Shown piece after piece: positions 46,212 to 58,293 of a DNA stretch of 64,000 nucleotides. A program made the position numbers and the translations under genes. This stretch comes from Phocoena phocoena. Lineage: Eukaryota; Chordata; Mammalia; Artiodactyla; Phocoenidae. Where the stretch lies: NCBI RefSeq assembly GCF_963924675.1, contig NC_089235.1, positions 59,640,220 to 59,704,219 of the forward strand, in the 5' to 3' direction. Each line of letters begins with the position of its first letter. Within the stretch, counting starts at the first letter, position 1. Under the pieces are notes generated by a model. The model ran no database searches. It saw nothing but the letters and a program-made list of their open reading frames with translations, and was not told the DNA's origin.

Positions 46212-47558
46212 TCAAATTCCATATATATGTGTTAGCATACGGTATCTGTCTTTGTCTTTCTGACTTACTTCACTCTGTATGACAGACTCTAGGTCTATCC
46301 ATCTCATTACAAATATCTCAATTTCATTTCTTTTTAAGGCTGAGTAATATTCCATTGTGTATATGTGCCACATCTTCTTTATCCATTCGTCCGATGATGG
46401 GCGCTTAGGTTCTTTCCATCTCCGGGCTATTGTAAATAGAGCTGCAATGAACATTTTGGTACATGACTCCTTTTGAATTTTGGTTTTCTCAGGGTATATG
46501 CCCAGTAGTGGGATTGCTGGGTCATATGGTAATTCTATTTGTAGTTTTTTAAGGAACCTCCATACTGTTCTCCATAGTGGCTGAACCAATTCACATTCCC
46601 ACCAGCAGTGCAAGAGTGTCCCCTTTTCTCCACACCCTCTCCAGCATTTATTGTTTCTAGATTTTTTGATGATGGCCATTCTGACTGGTGTGAGATGATA
46701 TCTCATTGTAGTTTTGATTTGCATTTCTCTAATGATTAATGAGGTTGAGCATTCTTTCATGTGTTTGTTGGCATTCTGTATATCTTCTTTGGAGAAATGT
46801 CTGTTTAGGTCTTCTGCCCATTTTTGGATGGGGTTGTTTGTTTTTTTGTTATTGAGCTGCATGAGCTGCTTGTAAATTTTGGAGATTAATCCTTTGTCAG
46901 TTGCTTCATTTGCAAATATTTTCTCCCATTCTGAGGGTTGTCTTTTGGTCTTGATTATGGTTTCCTTTGCTGTGCAAAAGCTTTTAAGTTTCATTAGGTC
47001 CCATTTGTTTATTTTTGTTTTTATTTCCATTTCTCTAGAAGGTGGGTCAAAAAGGATCTTGCTGTGATTTATGTCATAGAGGGTTCTACCTATGCTTTCC
47101 TCTAAGAGTTTGATAGTGTCTGGCCTCACATTTAAGTCTGTAATCCATTTTGTGTTTATTTTTGTGAATGGTGTTAGGGAGTGTTCTAATTTCATTCTTT
47201 TACGTGTAGCTGTCCAGTTTTCCCAGCTCCACTTATTGAAGAGGCTGTCTTTACTCCACTGTATATTCTCGCCTCCTTTATCAAAGATAATGTGACCATA
47301 TGTGCATGGGTTTATCTTTGGGCTTTCTATCCTGTTCCATTGATCTATAATTCTGTTTTTGTGCCAGTACCATACTGTCTTGATTACTGTAGTTTTGTAG
47401 TATAGTCTGAAGTCAGGGAGCCTGATTCCCCCAGCTCCGTTTTTCTTTCTAAAGATTGCTTTGGCTATTCGGGGTCTTTTGTGTTTCCATACAAATTGTG
47501 AAATTTTTTGTTCCAGTTCTGTTAAAAAATGCCATTGGTAGTTTGACAGGGATTGCAC
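46212..47558 (-). pseudogene. L1-B ORF2 C-terminal half (448-codon open frame)
   Basis: This is the longest open frame in the window. It begins inside the RT thumb region ([20 protein letters not shown]), continues through [30 protein letters not shown] and [19 protein letters not shown] to the Cys-rich [16 protein letters not shown] segment, and ends with HIYGI just before the 3' UTR. It is the intact C-terminal third of ORF2p, which helps bind L1 RNA, but upstream breaks separate it from the RT core and there is no endonuclease. The formal ATG is not a true start. Confidence 0.9.
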
Positions 47559-47634
47559 TGAATCTGTAGATTGCTTTGGGTAGTGCAGTCATTTTCACAA
47601 TGCTGATTCTTCCAATCCAAGAACATAGTATATC

Positions 47635-48427
47635 TCACCATCTATTTGTATCATCTTTAATTTCTATCATCAGTGTCTTATAATTTTCTGCATACAGGTC
47701 TTTTGTCTCCTTAGGTAGGTTTATTCCTAGATATTTTATTCTTTTTGCTGCAATGGTAAATGGGAGTGTTTTCTTAATTTCACTTTCAGATTTTTCATCA
47801 TTAGTGTATAGGAATGCAAGAGATTTCTCTGCATTAATTTTGTATCCTGCTACTTTACCAAATTCATTGATTAGCTCTAGTAGTTTTCTGGTAGCATCTT
47901 TAGGATTCTCTATGTATAGTATCATGTCAACTGCAAACAGTGACAGTTTTACTTCTTTTCCGATTTGGATTCCTTTTATCTCTTTTTTCTTCTCTGATTG
48001 CTGTGGCTAAAACTTCCAAAACTATGTTGAATAATAGTGGCGAGAGTGGACAGCTTGACTTGTTCCAGATCTTAGAGGAAATGGTTTCAGTTTTTGACCA
48101 TTGAGAACAATCTCGGCTGTGGGTTTGTCATATATGGCCTTTATTATGTTGAGGGAAGTTCCCTCTATGCCCACTTTCTGAACAGTTTTTTATCATAAAT
48201 GGGTGTTGAATTTTGTCGAAAGTTTTTTCTGCATCTTTTGAGACGATCATATGGTTTTTCTCCTTCAGTTTGTTAATATGGTTTATCATACTGATTGATT
48301 TGCGTATATTGAAGAATTCTTGCATTCCTGGAATAAACCCCACTTGATCATGGCGTATGAACCTTTGAACGTGCTGTTGGATTCTGTTTGCTAGTATCTT
48401 GTTGAGAATTTTTGCATCTATGTTCAT
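47635..48427 (-). pseudogene. L1-B ORF2 reverse transcriptase core, broken
   Basis: The piece 48427-48128 has [17 protein letters not shown] and [11 protein letters not shown], and leaves frame after [11 protein letters not shown] exactly as in L1-A. The RT active site reads F-A-V-D (valine codon complementary to 47929-47931), so the first catalytic aspartate is lost. The piece 47925-47635 continues with [14 protein letters not shown]. Confidence 0.88.
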
Positions 48428-48567
48428 TATTGATATTGGCCTATAGTTTTCTTTCTTTGTGACATCTTTGTCTGGTTTTGGTATCAGAGTGATGGTTGCC
48501 TCACAGAATGAGTTTGGGAGTGTTCCTCCCTTTGCTATATTTCGGAAGAGTTTGAGAAGGATAGGTG

Positions 48568-49014
48568 TTAGCTCTTCTTAAATGTTTGATAGAATTCGCC
48601 TGTGAAGCCATCTGGTCCTGAGCTTTTGTGTGTTGGAAGATTTTTAATCACAGTTTCAATTTCAGTGCTTGTGATTGGTCTGTTCATATTTTCTATTTCT
48701 TCCTGGTTCAGTCTTGGAAGGTTGTGCTTTTCTAAGACTTTGTCCATTTCTTCCAGGTTGTCCATTTTATTGGCATATATTTGCTTGTAGTAATCTCTCA
48801 TGATCCTTTGTATTTCTGCAGTGTCAGTTTTCACTTCTCCCTTTTCATTTCTAATTCTATTGATTTGAGTCTTCTCCCTTTTTTTCTTGATGAGTCTGGC
48901 TAATGGTTTATCAACTTTGTTTATCTTCTCAAAGAACCAGTGTTCAGTGTTGTTAAACGTTTCTTGTATTTTCTCCATTCTATTTCCAAGATTTTGGATC
49001 ATCTTTACTATCAT
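48568..49014 (-). pseudogene. L1-B ORF1-ORF2 fusion fragment (148 codons)
   Basis: One open frame starts with ORF1 text ([17 protein letters not shown]) and passes through a short filler into ORF2 linker text ([20 protein letters not shown]), then the RT start ([17 protein letters not shown]). The join removes the ORF1 coiled coil and RNA-binding domains and the whole ORF2 endonuclease. The frame ends at the TAA created by the one-base deletion common to all three large L1s. ORF1's own upstream ATG (49118-49116) soon meets a stop. Confidence 0.85.
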
Positions 49015-49118
49015 TACTCTGAATTCTTTTTCAGGTAGACTGCCTATTTCCTCTTCGTTTGTTAGGTCTGGTGGGTTTTTGCTTTGTTCCTTTATTTGCT
49101 GTTTCTCTGTCTTCTCAT

Positions 49119-50920
49119 TTTGCTTAACTTACTGTGTTTGGGGTCTCCTTTTCACAGGCTGCATGTTCGTAGTTCCTGTCGTTTTTGGTGTCTGTCCTCG
49201 GTGGCTAAGGTTGGTTCAGTGGGTTGTGTAGGCTTCCTGGTGGAGGGAACTAGTGCCTGTGTTCTGGTTGATAAGGTTGGGTCTTGTCTTTCTGGTGGGC
49301 AGGTCCACATCTGGTGGGGTGTTTGTGCGCTGTCTGTGGCTTTTGATTTTAGGCAGCCTCTGTGCTAATGGATGGGGTTGTGTTCCTGTCTTGCTAGTTG
49401 TTTGGCATGTGGTGTCCAGCACTGTAGCTCTCTGGTCGTTGAGTGGAGCTGGGTCTTGGTGTTGAGATGGAGATCTCTGGGAGATTTTCACTGTTTGATA
49501 TTATGTGGAGCTGGGAGGTTCTTGTGGACCAGTGTCCTGAACTTGGCTCTCCCACCTCAGAGGCACAGCACTGATGCCTGGCTGGAGCACCAAGAGCCTG
49601 TCATCCACATGGCTCAGAATAAAAGGGAGAAAGAATAGAAAGAAAGAAAGAAGAAGATTGGAGAAAATAAAATAAAATTATTAAAATGAAAATTATTAAA
49701 AAAAAATTTTTAAGTAATAAAAATAAAAAAGAAACAAAGAAGAGAGCAACCAAACCAAAAAACAAATCCACCAATGATAACAAGTGCTAAAAACTATACT
49801 TAAGCAAAACAAACAAACAAAAAACGGACAGACAGAACCTTAGGACAAATGGTAAAACCAAAGCTATACAGACAAAATCACACACAGAAATATACACATA
49901 CCCACTCTCAAAAAGGGAAAAAGGGAAAAACAAGTATATATCATTGCTCCCAAAGTCCACCTCCTCAATTTGGGATGATTCGTTTTCTATTCAGGTATTC
50001 CACAGATGCAGGGCACATCAGGTTAATTGTGGAGATTTAATCCGCTGCTTCTGAGTCTGCTGGGAGAGTTTCTGTCTCTCTTCTTTGTTCGCACAGCTCC
50101 CGGGGTTCAGCTTTGGATTTGGCCCCGCCTCTGAGTGTAGGTCGCCTGAGGGCATTTGTTCTTCCCTCAGACAGGACGGGGTTAAAGGAGCAGCTGAGTC
50201 GGGGGCTCTGGCTCACTCAGGCTTGGGGGAGGGAGGGGTACGGATGTGGGGCGGGCCTGCGGCGGCAGAGGCTGGCGTGATGTTGCACCATCCTGAGGCA
50301 CGCCGTGCGTTCTCCCGGGGGAGTTGTCCCTGGATCCCGGAACCCTGGCAGTGGCGGGCTGCACAGGCTCCCAGGGAGGTGTGGATAGTGACCTGTGCTC
50401 ACACACAGGCTTCTTGGTGGAGGCAGCAGAGGCCTTAGCGTCTCATGCCCGTCTCTGGGGTCCGTGCTTTTAGCCGCAGCTCGCGCCAGTCTCTGGAGCT
50501 CCTTTAAGCAGCGCTCTTAATCCCCTCTCCTCGCGCACCAGGAAACAAAGAGGGAAGATAAAGTCTCTTGCCTCTTTGGCAGGTCCAGACTTTTCCCCGG
50601 ACTCCCTCCCAGCTAGCCGTGGCGCACTAACCCCCTGCAGGCTGTGTTCACGCCGCCAACCCCAGTCCTCTCCCTGTGCTCCGACCAAAGCCCGAGCCTC
50701 AGCTCCCAGCCCCGCCCGCCCCGGCGGGTGAGCAGACAAGCCTCTCGGGCTGGTGAGTGCCAGTCAGCACGGATCCTCTGTGCGGGAATCTCTCCGCTTT
50801 TGTCCTCTGCACCCCTGTGGCTGCGCTCTCCTTCGTGGCTCCGAAGCTTCCCCCTGCGCCACCCACAGTCTCTGCCCTCAAAGGGGCTTCTAGTGTGTGG
50901 AAACCTTTCCTCCTTCACAA
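49119..50920 (-). promoter_or_regulatory. L1-B 5' UTR with CpG-rich promoter region
   Basis: The region 50080-50900 is far richer in G, C and CpG than the rest of the window and corresponds to the internal promoter part of a cetartiodactyl L1 5' UTR. An A-rich middle (49620-49920) reads on the minus strand as a long pyrimidine tract ending in AG at 49614-49613, a strong splice-acceptor-like site. Open frames in this region (for example 50085-50438 and 50644-50964) are by-products of GC richness. Confidence 0.8.
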
Positions 50921-51536
50921 TTAATCTGAAAATGCCTTTTAAAAATTTTTTTTATTGCATTTAGGTTGGGAGAACCCTACATTTCAGCAAAGCCTGACCA
51001 CCTGCCCTCAAGGTAAATCTATGGCAGTCCTTCCGGAATCTCTAGCCAGCTCTTCCTGATGTAACCTCTCTAGCTTCAATGAGTCCAAAGACAGAAAGCC
51101 AAAGCTCTCTTAACATGCCCCTAGCTTCCCTTTTCTTACTGTAATTTATCTTGAAAGAGTGCTAACAAAGCCAATGTCAGGGTGAGGAAGTGAACAACTG
51201 TGCAGTCACCAAAGATGAGATGTGGTTTCCTATATAGCATCTCCCTTTCCTTTCTGGAAGCCTTTTATTCCCCATTGCTAAATGTTCGTGTGGTTCCTAG
51301 GGAGAAAAGCTTGATTTACAGCCAGCTCTCAGTTTCTGCCTTGCCTCCTTAGCTGGTCTTGGCATTGTCACAGCAAGCATATGGTAAAACTCAATAAATA
51401 TTTGTTGAATTGAATTATCTTGGTGGTAAGGGAAACGAACTCTGTAGAGGTCTAAAAGCCACATTGGTCAGGAGCTATGTTTGTATTTAATCAGTTTGGA
51501 ACTCTTGAGACTAGAAATATGATGCATAAAAATTGG
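50921..51536. other. Unique DNA, no gene seen
   Basis: Right flank of L1-B. It contains a short L2/MIR-like tail at about 51375-51420 ('aaactcaataaatatttgttgaattgaatt'). Confidence 0.4.
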
Positions 51537-51548
51537 CCACAGCAATCT

Positions 51549-51756
51549 TTTTTTTTTTTTTTTTTGCGCTACACGGGCCTCTCACTGGTGTGGCCTCTCC
51601 CGTTGCGGAGCACAGGCTCCGGATGCGCAGGCTCAGCGGCCGTGGCTCACTGGCCCAGCCGCTCCGCGGCATGTGGGATCTTCCCGGACCGGGGCACGAA
51701 CCCGTGTCCCCTGCATCGGCAGGCGGACTCTCGACCACTGCACCACCAGGGAAGCC
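51549..51756 (-). mobile_element. CHR-type SINE
   Basis: An antisense full-length copy. The duplication ccacagcaatct is perfect at 51537-51548 and 51757-51768. Confidence 0.95.
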
Positions 51757-51768
51757 CCACAGCAATCT

Positions 51769-54630
51769 CTTTTTATGTATTTTCCTCACTGTCTTTCTCC
51801 TCTTTACCTCTAGCCACATAGACAAATCTTATAAAATAATGAAGGTATTTCTATGGGCTATGTGAAATCGATGCAGTTGATTAGACTTTCGTGGTAGTTT
51901 GGGGGCTGATTCAATTGCTAATATACTGTGCCTGTTACAGAGCATTGGAGTGAACGCTCACAGGGTTCTCACTATGACAGGCAACGGGGGTTCAAAGAAA
52001 CATAAAAGCCTAATAAATCCTGAACTGGGAAAGATAGGATGACCCATTGTTCTTTTTCTTTTCAGTTTCCTTACTCTTCTGTAATCATCTATAAGCCTAA
52101 GGTAGACAGTATTGGTAGAATTATAACAAGGAGGGAAATAAAAACAGTTGAGTTCACTTTATGCACTATTTCCACTGTTCTGTTAAAAATAAAATACAAG
52201 TGCTTGTATGACCTACGGAAATAGGAACCGTATAATTTCGGTGATTCTATGTATGAACTAAATGCACTTATATTTGCATTCAAAACTGTCATTGCACCAT
52301 AAAAGATAAACAGTAAACAATTTCAATTTCAAATTTCTCTTTGCTGAGAACAAATTAAGTAGCGAATAAACATCATGACAAAGTGAGAGAGAAGACATGG
52401 TAGGAAGGGAACGTTTTGTATCTTAGTACTTTCAACAACATCTTCCCTCAGGTTTTTAAACAAGAGACCCCACATTTTCATTTTGCACTGGGACTTGCAA
52501 ATTACATTGCCGGCCCAGGTTACTAGGCTGATGATGAGAATGTTCATTCATTCAACAGATATTGAATGAGTGCCTAGACCTAAAGAGATACATGAGATAG
52601 AGGAGAACTGAATCTATAAAGTAGAAAGTGAGAAGCCGAACCTGGGAGGCACAGACAAGTGCCCTTAAGGTGAGACACTGGCACCAGTTGGGGAGGCTGC
52701 TTCTGTTGCCCCTGGGAGACACTGAGCGAAGACTCCCATGGGTACTGCTTGGAGCAAGGCTCCATTTCGTGTTGGAATCTGTGCTGTGTCTCCTTGTTTG
52801 GGGCTGGAATGAGAGACAACTTACCTGAATACTCATTGTCTTTCACTGATTATTCTGGGTTCTACTCTGCTGCTAGTATGGCTTGCATCCCTCAGGAGAT
52901 GTGTTTCAGATGTCTCCTAGGTTCACTAAAGGTATCGAGGTATCAACATGGGCTATTGATCCATCTCAGTCCTTCCTAACGTATTCTTACAAGGAGCTGA
53001 CAGAATCAAGCTCTTAATGTTACGCTTCCAAAAAGGGGCAGGACCCTGCTTCCTTGAGTTTGGTAGTCAACCTCCTCTCTCCCCTCTTCTCCTCGTGAGA
53101 CAGGCTGGGACCTGGGATCCTTTGCTGTAGTGCGTGCACCTGGACAAACATCTCCTAGCACAACAATATACAAAGTAACCATGTGCGACTAAAAATAGCT
53201 GTGTACATGCCCAGTTGGGGAAAATTATAGACAACAAGATACAGAAAGACCAGAAACCCAACTGTCACTTCTGAAGAGCCAGGAGCAAAAGCAGGGTACT
53301 GGGCATGCCCCCCTATACACAACACCACCAAAGGGGTGGTGAAACCACTTAAGCCACCTTTCTGGCCAGACTCCTGGAGCTGCCCCTACCCCTACCCAAT
53401 CTAAGGAACCAGCTTGTGCCCCCTTGGGGAGCAAGCAAGGAAACTTCGTACTTGTTTTCACTCCCTCCTGCTGCAACAGGGGCCCCAGTGAAGCCTTGCC
53501 TAGATTTTTGGTCTGTTCTCTTATCAACTTCTATTAACTAGGGAAGGTCAAGAATGTTGGTCGGTAACACTTGGTCACGAAGTGAGATACTCTTATAGCC
53601 CAGATATCCTCCTTTTCTTGGAATGAAAGCAGCTGGTGACAATTACGTGACTCCTCTTAGACCATGGCTTGCAGCTTTGGGACCTCAACTTCCAGCAGCT
53701 TACTTAGAAAGAAAATTCAAGGAGTTGAGATGGGGTTTGAATCCTCAACCAAGTAAGCTGAATGTGTCTCCATTCTTATCAAATCCTATCCAGTCATTGA
53801 TCTTCTAGAGTATTTCTCTCCTCAGTGGCCCATATGCCCCAGAACTGTTGGATCACTTACAGGAACTCATATCATTTTGGCTTATACACCTTTAAGGTTT
53901 GGTCATTGCTAGTGGGGGACTATTTTTATTTGCTCAACTGTTTTGTCCTATTAAAATAATTTTCAGTAACACTAAGAACTAAAACTTTCTTGAGGTCAGG
54001 ATTTATTGTTAGAAAAATGCTCTTATTTTTTCTTAGAAGGGTATTTGCTTGACATAAGGAAACTTGGCATTCATTATGCTTTCCTCACCTCCCAAACTGA
54101 GTTAATCATATAGTGAATTCAAAAACAATGACACTATACAAATGATGTCCCATGAGATAGTGAGACAGTCAAACCTCTCAGTAAACATTTCCAAAATTCT
54201 ATTGCTTCATTCACTCATTTAGTCACATACTTGATATTTATTGAGGGCTTGCTGGGCAGTGAAGTGGAAGGTATTCCGACTCTATCAGAGCTTTTTAGTA
54301 GTGTTTTCAGCATTCCCATTTCTTAACACCAGGGGCAGGACAAAGAGAGCTGGGTCTGCTGACTTGTCCTGGCGATCAGAATGCATGTTTATGATCTTAC
54401 ACGTGATAAAATTATTGAAATACCTGGAGAAAACGTCATCCCACAAAGCATGTATTCATAGCAAAATGAGACCATCTTCAGCTCAATTCTGTTTCAGAGA
54501 AGTCTTCATTAACCAGATGTTCCAATTTTAGATTAGGCCTCCCTGTCTTTCCCTCTCTTGCACACCATTACTGAGCTTCTTAGAAATTACACATTTTAAA
54601 TTATGTGTTTATTTATTTAACACCTCTTCC
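51769..54630. other. Unique DNA, no gene seen
   Basis: No gene was recognised. A short L2/MIR-type tail sits near 52545-52580 ('ttcattcattcaacagatattgaatgagtgcc'). Open frames at 52552-52846, 53225-53527 and 54241-54531 show no similarity I know. Confidence 0.4.
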
Positions 54631-54634
54631 TTTT

Positions 54635-54770
54635 CCAGACTGCAAGCTCCATGAAGGAAAGAACAGTGTCTATTAATTCACTATTTTCCTTTACTTCTCT
54701 GCCTCTGTACTGGAATGTTAGCTCCTTAAAGACAGGGACTAGGGTAATTTTCCTTAGTATCCCCAGCTTC
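54635..54770 (+). mobile_element. L2 LINE 3' region relic
   Basis: The text 'actgcaagctccatgaaggaaagaacagtgtc' and 'aatgttagctccttaaagacagggactagggtaatttt' is characteristic L2, apparently in two overlapping pieces. Confidence 0.7.
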
Positions 54771-54896
54771 TGGTGGCCCTGGTAAAGCGAAGAGGCCAGA
54801 AGATCCAGGACCCATGGTTTTATGCATGGAAGGGTGGTGGGGAGAGGGGCAGGCTTCAAGGACAAGTAGAATGTGAAGTTAAAATATTGCTAAGAA

Positions 54897-55643
54897 CTCA
54901 ACATCACTAATTATCAGATAAATGCAATTTGAAACTATAATGAGGTATCACCTCACACCAGTCAGAATGGCCATCATTACAAACAATAAATGCTGGACAG
55001 GGTGTGGAGAAAAGGGAACCCTCCTACACTGTTGGTGGGAATGTAAATTGGTATAGCCACTATGGAGAGCAGTATGGAGGGTCCTTAAAAAACGAAAAAT
55101 AGAGCAACCATGTGATCCAGCAGTCCCACTTCTGGGCATATGTCTGGAGAAAACCATAATTTGAAGAGATACAGGCACCCCAGCGTTCATTGCAGCACTA
55201 TGTAGAATAGTCAGGACATGGAAGCAACCTAAAGCCCATCGATGGAGGAATGGATAAAGATTTGGTGTATATATACAATGGAATACTACTCAGCCATAAA
55301 AAAGAATGAAATAATGCCATTCGCAGCAAAATGGAGGGACCTAGAGATTGTCACACTGAGTGGAGTAAGTCAGACAGAGAAAGACAAATATCATATGATA
55401 TCACTTATATGTGGAATCTAAAAAAATGGTACAAATGGACCTATTTACAAAACATAAATAGAGTCACAGGTGTAGAAAACAAACTTATGGTTACCAAGCG
55501 GGAAAGGGGTTGGGATAAGTTGGGAGATTGGGATTGACATATACACACTACTATATATAAAATAGATAACTAATAAGAACCTACAGGGAACTCTACTCAA
55601 TACTCTGTAATGACCTATATGGGAATAAAATCTAAAAAAGAGT

Positions 55644-55684
<41 letters not shown>

Positions 55685-55758
55685 TGATTCACTTTGCTGT
55701 ACAGCAGAAACTAACACAACATTGTAAATCAACTATAGTCCAATAAAAATTAATTTTA
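54897..55758 (+). mobile_element. Older 5'-truncated L1 with TSD
   Basis: Carries the last part of ORF2 ('ggtgtggagaaaagggaacc', 'gttggtgggaatgtaaattgg', 'atggaatactactcagcc') and the 3' UTR with a TA repeat at 55646-55674. Flanks aaaatattgctaagaa (54881-54896) and aaaatactgctaggaa (55759-55774) are a 16-base duplication with two mismatches. Its 3' UTR differs from that of L1-A, -B and -C, so it is an older, distinct subfamily. No useful reading frame remains. Confidence 0.9.
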
Positions 55759-55774
55759 AAAATACTGCTAGGAA

Positions 55775-57310
55775 AACCCTGTCTGTGCTCACAGACAATA
55801 TGCCATTCCCTCACTCTTGGCTACAGTTTTTCCTTAGATCCCTACTCTCACTGCTCCCTGGGAGTAATGCCCTTTCTCTTACAATAATTTTACTAATAAT
55901 GATGAGAGTTTAAACTGATATTTATCTATTGTTTTTTAATAAGTATTTACTTATGTCAATTTATCAAATACTAGGTGCCAAATACTATTCTAAGCAGTTT
56001 ACGCTACTAATTTAATAACTTATGCATGTGTTCCCTGGAGGCTGGAACTGTGCCAGAGTCTGATTTGCATAAATCTGAAAGAAGAGATTTCCTTGACCTC
56101 AAGATTAGATGAAGCATAAGTCAGGAGCAGACCCACAACACTGGAAGCAACAAGTTGTCCCAAGCCTAGATGGAATCAATTGTGTTCCAGTTTCCAAGCA
56201 AGGCAAAATGTGGGATGTGGGATGATACCTAGGCCTTATTCCTCATTACAACTCTAATCATTTGGATGCAACAACATGGACATTTTATAAGAACCACTCA
56301 GCTCAGCAAGAACAAGTACCTCCACTGATTAGCAGTGTCTGCCACAAACGTGGATGAGCAGCGGTCTCCTAACTCATTCACCACACCTAGCGCTTCTGCA
56401 GAGAAGAGGAATTCTCCTTCCCAGCCAAGCTGCTGGAAAAGGGCAGAGTTCAAATCCCATCCACGCAGAAGGGAGACTATAACATCATTTCCCTTCCTTC
56501 TTTTCAGAATCCCTGGCTACAAATATGGCCACAGAGAAAGAGATGATGCAAGGATGAGTCCAAAAGTGTGCAAAAGAAGAGTTGAGAGTTGCTTCCTCCA
56601 CAACAGCTCGGTATTTTAGCTCATTACACACCCTTAGGAAAATTTTCCCTAAACTCTCTTCCCTCTACTAAGCCTGACCACCTGTTCTATGATACTACAG
56701 GTTTATTATTTTTTTCATTTAATATACATTTACTTCATAGAACTAAGCACAGTTTGTAATTATTTCAATTTATGATCAGTTGAAAATTGTATGTGTCTCC
56801 CACTAGACTGTGAGCTGACTGAGCTCCATGAAGGCTGAAACTCTGTTTTGCATCTGTCCTACTTAAACCTTTGTCCTCATACGGAACCAGAGTCTCGGGA
56901 AAGAACGTGGCTTCCTCCTTGCCCCAAACCCATGTCAGGGATTAAACTGCTACTGAATCTACTACATGGACAATAAATGCTCAGCAATGCTCTTATGGGG
57001 AAGGGTGCATGGCCTATTGTAATCAACAAAACATGTGAATATGTAATTGAGATAAAATTTAGGTTTCACGTCAGAGATGTTTGGCTTATCTGTTGGGAGA
57101 GATCCATGGTAATGGTATAAACTTCTGCTGGGAATCAACCCACATGAATCTCCTTCTATTCGTGAAGGCCATGTGGCCACCTCTCAAGCTTACCAATGCC
57201 TGGACATAGTAAATCTTCAAATAATGCTAGCTTGCCCCTCCTACCCTTTATCTTTTAGTTCCCCCTTGTATTTATTTCTTTTCCCCAGATATAACCTATT
57301 ACTTATAGAC
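55775..57310. other. Unique DNA with MIR and L2 traces
   Basis: About 55935-56030 is a MIR-like tail ('caaatactaggtgccaaatactattctaagc') and about 56795-56875 is L2-like ('ctagactgtgagctgactgagctccatgaaggctg'). No gene was recognised. Confidence 0.45.
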
Positions 57311-57670
57311 CCTGAGAGTGGAAAGGGGCCTACAGGATCATCTAGTCCAGGGGTTTATAAATTATATTTTGAGGGTTTCCAGGGACCCATGGAGGACTAC
57401 CCAGAGTATGAACAGATAGATGGACTGAGCAATTCCAAATCAAAATTCCAACAGTGCCATTTTGGTCTGTTGAATTCAACTGGAGTTACATATGAATGTG
57501 TTACTAAAAAATTTCCAGTGCTAAAAGAATGTTGGGAAATCACCAAGAGTTCCAGTCCAAGTTTTAAAGAAGATGAAACAGCACCAGAGAGGGGGAATCA
57601 GCTGACTTAAGGCCACACAGAATGCAGAGTGAGACACAAGCCAAACCTAGGCCTCTGGACTCCTAGAAAG
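57311..57670 (+). mobile_element. Fragmented MIR-like relic
   Basis: The start 'gagtggaaaggggcctacaggatcatctagtccag' and the end 'aatcagctgacttaaggccacacagaatgcag...caaacctaggcctctggactcc' resemble the two halves of an old MIR-type repeat, separated by unrelated DNA. The 145-codon frame 57173-57610 crosses it and is treated as chance. Confidence 0.4.
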
Positions 57671-58276
57671 GCACTTGGAGTTCTGTTCTAAAAAGAATCT
57701 GCCTCAGGCCTCTATCTCATCTCAGGAAAAGCAATGTTTCTAGTGGATTTTTGTCTGAGGAACAGCACAGTTAAGAATTTCTGATTTTATTAATTTATAA
57801 ATTAATTAATTTATAATTATTAATATGCTCACAGTTGGCTGGATTCCCTAAGACACTACCGAATACAGAGATAATTGAGAAATGCCTCCAGACATAAAAT
57901 GGCAGAAAGTATGGACTGAATTGAAGTTGAGTTTCAATTCGAAAAAGTGCACCACCATCTGGGGAAAGGATATCTGAAACAGACCCTAAGTGGGCAAGAA
58001 AAATCCTGGAAAGCCAGCTGCAAGAATGGCATGAGAGTCATGGGCAGGAAAACACATTTGTGTTTGTAATGGGATCCAGTCACAGAAAATAGACAGTGTG
58101 GGATGGGGCACAATAAAACTCCAAGTCACAGCACACTGGGGAGACTGTCCCTCTGGTCTTCGGTAATACTCTTCAGAGACAAAAGGCTGTTCCATTTGTT
58201 AGCTCAGCGGCAGAAGGATAACGATGAATTGGAGGAAGTTCTGAACAGAGCAATGAATGGGATGAATAATTGGCTT
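57671..58276. other. Unique DNA, no gene seen
   Basis: It contains an AT-rich palindromic patch at 57786-57827 built from 'aatttataaatt'-like units. No gene was recognised. Confidence 0.35.
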
Positions 58277-58293
58277 CTGAAAACGTATAATGC

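Larger units (their letters stand above)
45811..50920 (-). mobile_element. Internally deleted L1 (L1-B) with long CpG-rich 5' UTR
   Basis: Read on the minus strand: a 5' UTR from about 50920 to 49119, a short piece of ORF1, an abrupt jump into the ORF2 linker (about 48960), then RT, C-terminal region, 3' UTR and an A tail of 35 (T run 45811-45845). The endonuclease and most of ORF1 are absent. The 5' end stops inside the UTR at 'ccttcacaa', whereas L1-C has further leader. No target duplication could be matched between the two flanks. Sequence and lesions ally it with L1-A. Confidence 0.92.

Noticed and set aside
48940..48975. The L1-B ORF1-ORF2 join as a splice junction
   Set aside because: In L1-C the ORF1 text after the join point continues ACAAGGACC with no GT at the edge, and filler bases separate the two sides; a deletion or template switch fits better.
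50085..50964. Overlapping GC-rich open frames on both strands up to 117 codons
   Set aside because: They lie in the CpG-rich 5' UTR of L1-B, where stop codons are rare; no protein similarity is seen.
57173..57610. A 145-codon plus-strand open frame
   Set aside because: It crosses an old MIR-like repeat, has no recognisable domain and lacks splice or promoter context; treated as chance.
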